Source: PUPG01 sp041686485
GTDB taxonomy: Bacteria; Bacteroidota; Bacteroidia; Bacteroidales; UBA7960
Assembly (NCBI GenBank): GCA_041686485.1
Contig: JAWLDT010000049.1
Coordinates: 1 to 20,676 of the forward strand
Length of the DNA: 20,676 bases
Direction: 5' to 3'
Below are positions 16,111 to 20,676 of this stretch, piece after piece. Below the pieces are notes generated by a model, which made no database searches, was not told where the DNA came from, and saw nothing but the letters and a program-made list of their open reading frames with translations. Both the position numbers and the translations under genes were made by a program. The first letter of the stretch is position 1, and the number at the start of each line of letters is the position of its first letter.

Positions 16111-16182
16111 GGCCCCGTAGTTCAACGGATAGAATAGAAGTTTCCTAAACTTTAGATACAGGTTCGATTCCTGTCGGGGCTA
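16111..16182 (+). tRNA. tRNA-Arg (anticodon CCU)
   Basis: A complete cloverleaf folds by hand. The acceptor is GGCCCCG with CGGGGCT (7 bp, closing with a G1-U72 wobble) and discriminator A73. The D stem is GTTC/GAAT, the anticodon stem GAAGT/ACTTT with loop TTCCTAA giving anticodon CCU, the variable loop 4 bases, and the T arm ACAGG-TTCGATT-CCTGT. It decodes the AGG arginine codon. CCA is not encoded. The tRNA stands alone between metG and a small protein gene, with its own promoter-like sequence. After it, a GCCCC/GGGGC hairpin (16212-16229) lacks a T tract, so it is not a standard terminator. Confidence 0.95.
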
Positions 16183-16268
16183 CAAGGTTTATTTTTTAAC
16201 CAGCCTGTTGCGCCCCTCCTTTTGGGGGCAGGGATAATCATTATCCGACAGGCCTATACCGCATGTGT

Positions 16269-16481
16269 ATGAACAGAAAAGAAGACCGGCCCAGTAAGAT
16301 CTCTTACGAGCGCCATCTTAACCAGAACGGAATCCCGGAGGATCAAAAAAAATCCAAGGGTGGCAGGATCCCTGATTATGTGAAATATGGCACATGGTTG
16401 CGGGTGAATGACCCTGATTTTTTTGAATCAACCTACCAGGCGTGGAAAGCCAAAGTGCGCGCCCAGGAGGCCAATCAATAA
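16269..16481 (+). CDS. Small conserved-looking hypothetical protein
   Basis: This is a 70-residue (72 if the ATG at 16263 is used) basic, soluble protein with no signal peptide or membrane segment. It reads MNRKEDRPSK, then ISYERHLNQNGIPEDQKKSKGG and DYVKYGTWLRVNDPDFFESTYQAW. The segment YGTWLRxNDPxxF followed by a YxxW pattern reminds me of short hypothetical proteins in other Bacteroidota, but this is a recollection and not a search. Codon use resembles that of its neighbours, and the frame has no strong competitor. It lies 86 bases after the tRNA; no -7 element or clear ribosome-binding site is visible. Function unknown. The 185 bases after it hold two hairpins without T tracts (about 16484-16498 and 16518-16538) and no other gene. 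Confidence 0.6.
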   Translation: MNRKEDRPSKISYERHLNQNGIPEDQKKSKGGRIPDYVKYGTWLRVNDPDFFESTYQAWKAKVRAQEANQ

Positions 16482-16666
16482 GTTCCGGTTTCTCCGGAGC
16501 AAGACAGAACCTCTTCTGGTTACCCGTCAAAGGGTACCTGTATTACCGATCAAACTATCACTGACCGGCAGTGTACTTTTCGTGTTTTTCTCGTCTGCGC
16601 AACATTCCTTGCCTGCTATTCTCATTTTTTCTTCGGACATTTGTATGTTGACCTAAAGCTATTGCA

Positions 16667-18151
16667 GTGAATCCTCTCAGGCGTCTCGCGGGACAAACCG
16701 CCATTTACGGACTTAGCAGTATTGTCGGAAGGGTGATCAACTTCCTGCTCGTGCCCCTCTATACACGTGTCTTTGTTCCGGATGAGTACGGTATTGTCAC
16801 TGAGATGTATACCTATGTGGCCTTTCTGCTGATTGTGCTTACCTATGGCATGGAGACGGCCTATTTTCGATTCTCCGAAGCCGACCCCCGAAAGAAGGAC
16901 TGGATTTACAGCACCTCCCTGTTTTCCGTGCTGATGACCTCCTCCCTGTTTATCTTGCTGGTGGTGATGTTTCGTAACCCCCTGGCTGAGATGATGCGCT
17001 ATACGGACAATGTCGAGTACATCGTTTTGCTGGGTACCATTGTCGGACTGGATGCCCTGGCAGCCATTCCGTTTGCACGTCTGCGCGGTGAAAACAGACC
17101 CCTGCGGTTCGCCTCTGTGCGTCTTATCGGTATCGGGGTCAATATTGTTTTGGTACTCTTTTTCCTGTTGCTCTGCCCCTGGCTCATAAACAAAGGACCG
17201 GAAGCAGTGCGTCCCTTCATTGATATTGTTTATGATCCGGACATTGGCGTTGGCTATGTGTTTATTGCCAACCTGGCAGCTACCCTGATGATGTTGCTCC
17301 TGTTAACCCCCGTCATGCGTAGCGCACCTCCCGTTTTTGACAAACAGATCTGGAAAAGCATGCTCGTGTACGCCCTTCCTCTGTTGGTTGCCGGACTGGC
17401 AGGATGGGTCAATGAAGCACTTGATAAACTGCTGCTGAAATATATCCTGCCCAGAGACATTGCCATGTCACAACTGGGTATCTATGGCGCTGTCTATAAA
17501 CTGTCTATCCTGATGACCATTTTCATTCAGGCCTTCCGTTTTGCCGCCGAGCCATTTTTCTTTTCACAGGCATCCAAAGCAAATGCCCGGGAGCTGTATG
17601 CCCGGGTAATGAACTACTTTGTGGTGGCATGTCTGTTCATTTTCCTTGGTGTGATGCTATTTATGGATGTTGTAAAGCATTTTATCGGGCCCCAATACCA
17701 CGAGGGGTTGAGCGTTGTGCCTGTGTTGCTGATCGCCAATATGTTTCTGGGAATATATTTCAACCTGTCAGTATGGTATAAACTTACCGGTCAGACAGGT
17801 TATGGTGCCTGGTTTTCAGTGGCCGGGGCATTCATTACCATTATGCTGAATATATGGTGGATCCCGCTAATCGGCTATCATGGGTCCGCACTGGCCACCC
17901 TGGTATGTTACTTCTCCCTCGCATTGTTATCTTACCTTTTCGGTCAGAAAAAATTTCCGGTACCGTATGAGGTGACCAGAATTTTCCTGACCATCGGTTT
18001 AGCCCTTGCTATATATTTTATAAGTATGATTACCAGCGATTTACCGCCCGTATGGATGTATTTGACCCATATTGTCCTGCTGGTTGTCTTTGGTCTGCTT
18101 GCGGTTGTGGTTCATCCTTCGTTAAGGTCTGCATATAAGGATGTTACGTAG
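16667..18151 (+). CDS. Polysaccharide/lipid-linked oligosaccharide flippase (Wzx/MATE-like)
   Basis: This 494-residue integral membrane protein has about 12-14 predicted helices and belongs to the MOP exporter superfamily (RfbX/MVF type). Such proteins flip lipid-linked oligosaccharides or O-antigen units across the inner membrane. The N-terminus NPLRRLAGQTAIYGLSSIVG followed by LLVPLYTRVFVPDEYGIV is the typical start of the family. Further hydrophobic segments are clear at about 45-63, 80-103, 155-178, 202-220, 235-253, 280-300, 322-345, 357-375, 390-410, 420-440 and 455-490. It starts with GTG; no in-frame ATG occurs before the conserved N-terminus. It stands alone, without glycosyltransferases around it, so its substrate (LPS, capsule or another glycan) is unknown. 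Confidence 0.88.
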   Translation: MNPLRRLAGQTAIYGLSSIVGRVINFLLVPLYTRVFVPDEYGIVTEMYTYVAFLLIVLTYGMETAYFRFSEADPRKKDWIYSTSLFSVLMTSSLFILLVVMFRNPLAEMMRYTDNVEYIVLLGTIVGLDALAAIPFARLRGENRPLRFASVRLIGIGVNIVLVLFFLLLCPWLINKGPEAVRPFIDIVYDPDIGVGYVFIANLAATLMMLLLLTPVMRSAPPVFDKQIWKSMLVYALPLLVAGLAGWVNEALDKLLLKYILPRDIAMSQLGIYGAVYKLSILMTIFIQAFRFAAEPFFFSQASKANARELYARVMNYFVVACLFIFLGVMLFMDVVKHFIGPQYHEGLSVVPVLLIANMFLGIYFNLSVWYKLTGQTGYGAWFSVAGAFITIMLNIWWIPLIGYHGSALATLVCYFSLALLSYLFGQKKFPVPYEVTRIFLTIGLALAIYFISMITSDLPPVWMYLTHIVLLVVFGLLAVVVHPSLRSAYKDVT

Positions 18152-18168
18152 GCTCATGCCTGCCCACG

Positions 18169-18200
18169 TTTTGGTTTTTTCCTAATAATACCTATCTTTG
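18169..18200 (+). promoter_or_regulatory. Promoter of the KamA-like gene (-33 and -7 elements)
   Basis: TTTTG at 18169-18173 and TATCTTTG at 18193-18200 are separated by 19 bases, matching the Bacteroidota sigma-A consensus TTTG-N19-TAnnTTTG in both boxes and spacing. It is the best promoter in the window. Transcription would start near 18207, just before an in-frame ATG at 18216, which favours the later start at 18267. Confidence 0.75.
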
Positions 18201-18266
18201 CAATAACTTCCGGGAGTGTGTCCCGCATGTATTATATTGTCAAATTCGAAATTAAAAAGCAGGTGT

Positions 18267-20459
18267 ATGGATGTCACAGTAAACCAAAAAACAAAAGAAA
18301 CACGTCTTAGCTCACAAGTGGAAAATGTGCTTCTTCAATTTTTGGAAGAAAATCCCGATGTCAAACAGCTAATAGATGAAACCAATGATGAGAAGGCGTT
18401 TGCGAGGGGTGTTCGTGACATGGTAATGGCCTATATGGATGAGCAACCGCATGCTTACCGCTTCTATCGTTTTGAGCTGCAAGGGCGCGATGCCATGGAG
18501 AAGCTTACCTGGCAGGATTATGCCGCTATACGCCTTCTGGATTATTATGATCATGAAGGAGAAGCCTATGAAGATCTCAACCTGCGCGGAAAAAAGGTAG
18601 CCAACAAACCGTATTCCATTCTCTGGCAGGCAGTAAAGCATCAGGATACTGACGCCGGAGAGGCCTTTTTCCTGGATATGCTGCACCTTTTCCGTCAGTA
18701 TAAAGGGATTTCTGATCGCTACACACCAGACGAAGAACAGATCTTGCACTGGATGGAACAATATCCGTCAGGCCTTGATTCGGATGTGATAAAGGTGCGG
18801 GAACAAAATAAGGCAAGGATTATCCGCATATTGGTCGATAAGATCGACAAAAAAGAGATGACCAGCCGGCGATTTGTGTTTCCGGAGGGCATATCGCAGG
18901 AAGAGAAGATACATCTGGTGAATGAATGGTGGGATCATCATCTGTTCCATCTTCGTTTTGCGATTCGTGACCCCGACACCCTCAACAAGATGCTTGATTA
19001 TTCGCTTGGGGAGGACACAATGGCCCTGTTATACCGGGCGAAGGAAAGAGGTATTCCTTTCTTTGTGAACCCTTATTATCTGTCGCTGTTAAATGTGGAT
19101 GTTCCGGAGCATTTGGTTGGCAAAGACCTGGCTATCCGGTATTATGTCATCTATTCGAAACAGCTTGTGGAGGAGTTCGGACATATTGTTGCCTGGGAGA
19201 AGGAGGACATTGTTGAGCCGGGCAAACCGAACGCTGCCGGGTGGATCCTGCCGATGCATCATAACATTCACCGGCGCTACCCGGAAGTAGCCATCATGAT
19301 ACCGGACACCATGGGCAGGGCCTGTGCCGGACTATGCTCCTCCTGTCAGCGCATGTACGACTTTCAGCGGGGAAACCTCAACTTTGACCTGGATGAGCTG
19401 ATGCCCCGGCATACCTGGGATGAAAAGCTGGAGATGATCATGAAATACTGGGAGGAAGACTCCATGCTCCGGGATATTCTGATAACCGGTGGTGATGCCC
19501 TGATGAGCTCCGACCAGTCGCTTGAAAAGATCCTCAATGCTGTGTATGACATGGCATATCGCAAGAAAGAGAAGAACAAATCCCTGCCCGACGGAGAAAA
19601 GTATGCCGAACTCCTGCGGGTCAGGCTCGGCACCCGTCTGCCCATATACCTGCCACAACGGATAACCGAAGATCTTGCGCAAATCCTGGCGGCATTCAAG
19701 GAAAAAGCTTCCAAAATCGGGGTCAAGCAGTTTGTGATCCAGACCCATTTTCAGTCACCCATGGAGGTTACGCCAGAAGCAGCGCTTGGCATTTCCCGGC
19801 TCATTGCTGCCGGTTGGACCATCACTAACCAGCTTGTTTTCACGGCGCCGGCGTCCCGTCGTGGTCACACGGCGAAGTTGCGCAAGGTGCTTAATGATGT
19901 CGGGGTATTGCCTTATTATACCTTCTCCGTCAAAGGGTACAGGGAGAATACTTACAAGTTTGCTACCAATGCGCGTGCCGTACAGGAACAGATTGAGGAA
20001 AAGGTGGTTGGTTCGATTCCTGTTGATTATCGCGACAGGATTCGTTCCTTCCCGTTTGATGCGGAAAACATGGTGGAAAATGTAAAGGCCCTGCGTGAAG
20101 AAGCCGATATTCCCTTTCTGGCAACCGACAGGAATGTCCTTAACCTGCCGGGCGTCGGGAAAAGTATGAGCTTCCGGATGATCGGCATCACAAAGGATGG
20201 ACGACGAATCCTTGAGTTCGACCATGACCATAACCGCAGCCACAGTCCGGTCATCGATAAGCTTGGCAAATTTGTCATCGTGGAGTCGAAAGCCATTCAG
20301 GAATATCTTGACCAGATAAGCGAAATGGGAGAGGATCCACGTGCTTACGAGACCATTTGGGGCTACTCGCTGGGTGAAACAGAACCCCGCCTGCCTATCT
20401 ATGAGTACCCGGAGTTTGATTTTGAGCTCACCTCTGAAATTACGAACTATGGGGTATAA
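18267..20459 (+). CDS. KamA (lysine 2,3-aminomutase) family radical SAM/PLP enzyme, long form, possibly glutamate 2,3-aminomutase-like
   Basis: This 730-residue radical SAM enzyme of the lysine 2,3-aminomutase family moves an alpha-amino group to the beta carbon using SAM, a 4Fe-4S cluster and PLP. The cluster motif is Cys353-x3-Cys357-x2-Cys360 (CAGLCSSC), and Arg362 matches the Arg134 that holds the substrate alpha-carboxylate in the Clostridium enzyme. Family segments follow in order: LITGGDALMSSD, LPIYLPQRIT, IQTHFQSPMEVT and PYYTFSVKGYREN. PGVGK with Lys632 replaces PGGGGK, the PLP Schiff-base site. The usual Asp293 and Asp330 positions hold Lys556 and Asn626. The protein is over 300 residues longer than classical KamA, with about 230 extra N-terminal residues and a roughly 33-residue insert between Lys556 and Asn626. 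ATG 18267, after AGCAGG, is preferred over 18216. It is monocistronic; no kamDE, kdd or ablB gene is nearby. Confidence 0.9.
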   Translation: MDVTVNQKTKETRLSSQVENVLLQFLEENPDVKQLIDETNDEKAFARGVRDMVMAYMDEQPHAYRFYRFELQGRDAMEKLTWQDYAAIRLLDYYDHEGEAYEDLNLRGKKVANKPYSILWQAVKHQDTDAGEAFFLDMLHLFRQYKGISDRYTPDEEQILHWMEQYPSGLDSDVIKVREQNKARIIRILVDKIDKKEMTSRRFVFPEGISQEEKIHLVNEWWDHHLFHLRFAIRDPDTLNKMLDYSLGEDTMALLYRAKERGIPFFVNPYYLSLLNVDVPEHLVGKDLAIRYYVIYSKQLVEEFGHIVAWEKEDIVEPGKPNAAGWILPMHHNIHRRYPEVAIMIPDTMGRACAGLCSSCQRMYDFQRGNLNFDLDELMPRHTWDEKLEMIMKYWEEDSMLRDILITGGDALMSSDQSLEKILNAVYDMAYRKKEKNKSLPDGEKYAELLRVRLGTRLPIYLPQRITEDLAQILAAFKEKASKIGVKQFVIQTHFQSPMEVTPEAALGISRLIAAGWTITNQLVFTAPASRRGHTAKLRKVLNDVGVLPYYTFSVKGYRENTYKFATNARAVQEQIEEKVVGSIPVDYRDRIRSFPFDAENMVENVKALREEADIPFLATDRNVLNLPGVGKSMSFRMIGITKDGRRILEFDHDHNRSHSPVIDKLGKFVIVESKAIQEYLDQISEMGEDPRAYETIWGYSLGETEPRLPIYEYPEFDFELTSEITNYGV

Positions 20460-20482
20460 GGCTGGCTCTGAACGACAAAGCT

Positions 20483-20578
20483 AGCTCGAAGCTGGAAGCT
20501 TCACCCCTGAGACTTCTCTATCTAACCTCTACCTTCTAACTTCTTTTCTGGTTCCAGCTTCGAGCTTCGAGCTTTTTT
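20483..20578 (+). repeat. 15-bp inverted repeat with pyrimidine-rich loop, possible terminator
   Basis: AGCTCGAAGCTGGAA (20483-20497) is the exact reverse complement of TTCCAGCTTCGAGCT (20552-20566). The 54-base loop is mostly C and T, with imperfect CTAACCTCTACCTTCTAAC-type repeats. The right arm is followed by TCGAGC and six Ts, so the structure could end transcription of the KamA-like gene despite its long loop. The long loop and the repeated AGCTTCGAGC units also fit a dispersed intergenic repeat. Confidence 0.7.
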
Positions 20579-20607
20579 CACCGTTCAAAGTTTCCAGTTT
20601 CATATCG

Positions 20608-20676
20608 CGGCACGCAGCCCAAGTGCTGCGTCTACCACTGGCGACATATGTTACGGCACGCAGCCCAAGTGCTGCG
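20608..20676. repeat. Two copies of a 23-bp palindromic repeat at the window edge
   Basis: Positions 20608-20630 and 20654-20676 are identical over 23 bases and separated by 23 bases. Each contains the palindrome CGCAGC-CCAAGT-GCTGCG; in the first copy the stem extends to ACGCAGC/GCTGCGT. A CATAT precedes both copies. The second copy touches the end of the window, so the element probably continues. No gene is visible from 20460 to the end. Confidence 0.85.

Noticed and set aside
16212..16229. Terminator after tRNA-Arg
   Set aside because: The GCCCC/GGGGC hairpin is followed by AGGGATAATC and not by a T tract, so it does not qualify as an intrinsic terminator.
16408..16656. 82-codon frame overlapping the small protein and the following gap
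   Set aside because: It overlaps the better small-protein frame, has no start signal, and its translation is a low-quality mix of Ser, Leu and Phe typical of a shadow frame.
20608..20676. Start of a CRISPR array
   Set aside because: Only two repeats are seen, repeat and spacer are both just 23 bases, the repeat is strongly palindromic over its core, the sequences before the copies are related, and no cas gene is present. A REP-like element fits better.

Overview
The window is a piece of a Bacteroidota chromosome, most likely a Bacteroidales/Marinilabiliales-type organism; the order is inference. Three things support this: repeated matches to the Bacteroidota -7 promoter element TAnnTTTG upstream of genes, the gene order sigma-54 activator - lptE - TPR-like protein - secG followed by groES-groEL, and Bacteroidota-style sequence features (KISTS signature in MetRS, the long insert before KMSKS in LeuRS, the acidic SecG tail, a lipoprotein with acidic residues right after its cysteine). 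Almost everything is core metabolism or housekeeping. There is no CRISPR array, prophage, insertion sequence or obvious defence system.

Layout. At 143-595 (+) there is a GNAT acetyltransferase. It converges on the methylmalonyl-CoA mutase pair mutA (4797-2947, -) and mutB (2784-625, -), which interconvert succinyl-CoA and methylmalonyl-CoA for propionate metabolism. A 100-N scaffold gap lies between the two genes, but its edges carry the same 32 bases, so the contigs almost certainly overlap and nothing is missing. Divergent from mutA is leuS (4941-7703, +), then a small lipoprotein (7825-8232, +), ending at a bidirectional terminator shared with the convergent groES-groEL operon (10340-8363, -). 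Upstream of groES lies the end of an envelope operon on the minus strand: sigma-54 activator (13431-12181), lptE (12130-11606), a TPR-like protein (11600-10998) and secG (10984-10556), closed by a strong terminator. metG (13714-15768, +) is divergent from that operon. After metG comes a 340-base non-coding stretch with a composite 53-bp repeat element, then tRNA-Arg(CCU), a 72-codon small protein, a Wzx/MATE-type flippase with a GTG start (16667-18151, +) and a long KamA-family radical SAM enzyme (18267-20459, +). The right edge contains a long inverted repeat and two copies of a 23-bp palindromic repeat.

The most interesting signal is the KamA-like enzyme. It keeps the 4Fe-4S cysteines, the PLP lysine and the arginine that holds the substrate alpha-carboxylate. 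By hand alignment, the two aspartates that hold the side chain of lysine in lysine 2,3-aminomutase are replaced by Lys556 and Asn626, the pattern reported for glutamate 2,3-aminomutase. With about 230 extra N-terminal residues and an internal insert, it is probably not a classical lysine 2,3-aminomutase. Secondary points are a sigma-54-like site upstream of groES close to an activator gene lacking any sensor domain, and the uncharacterised repeat elements.
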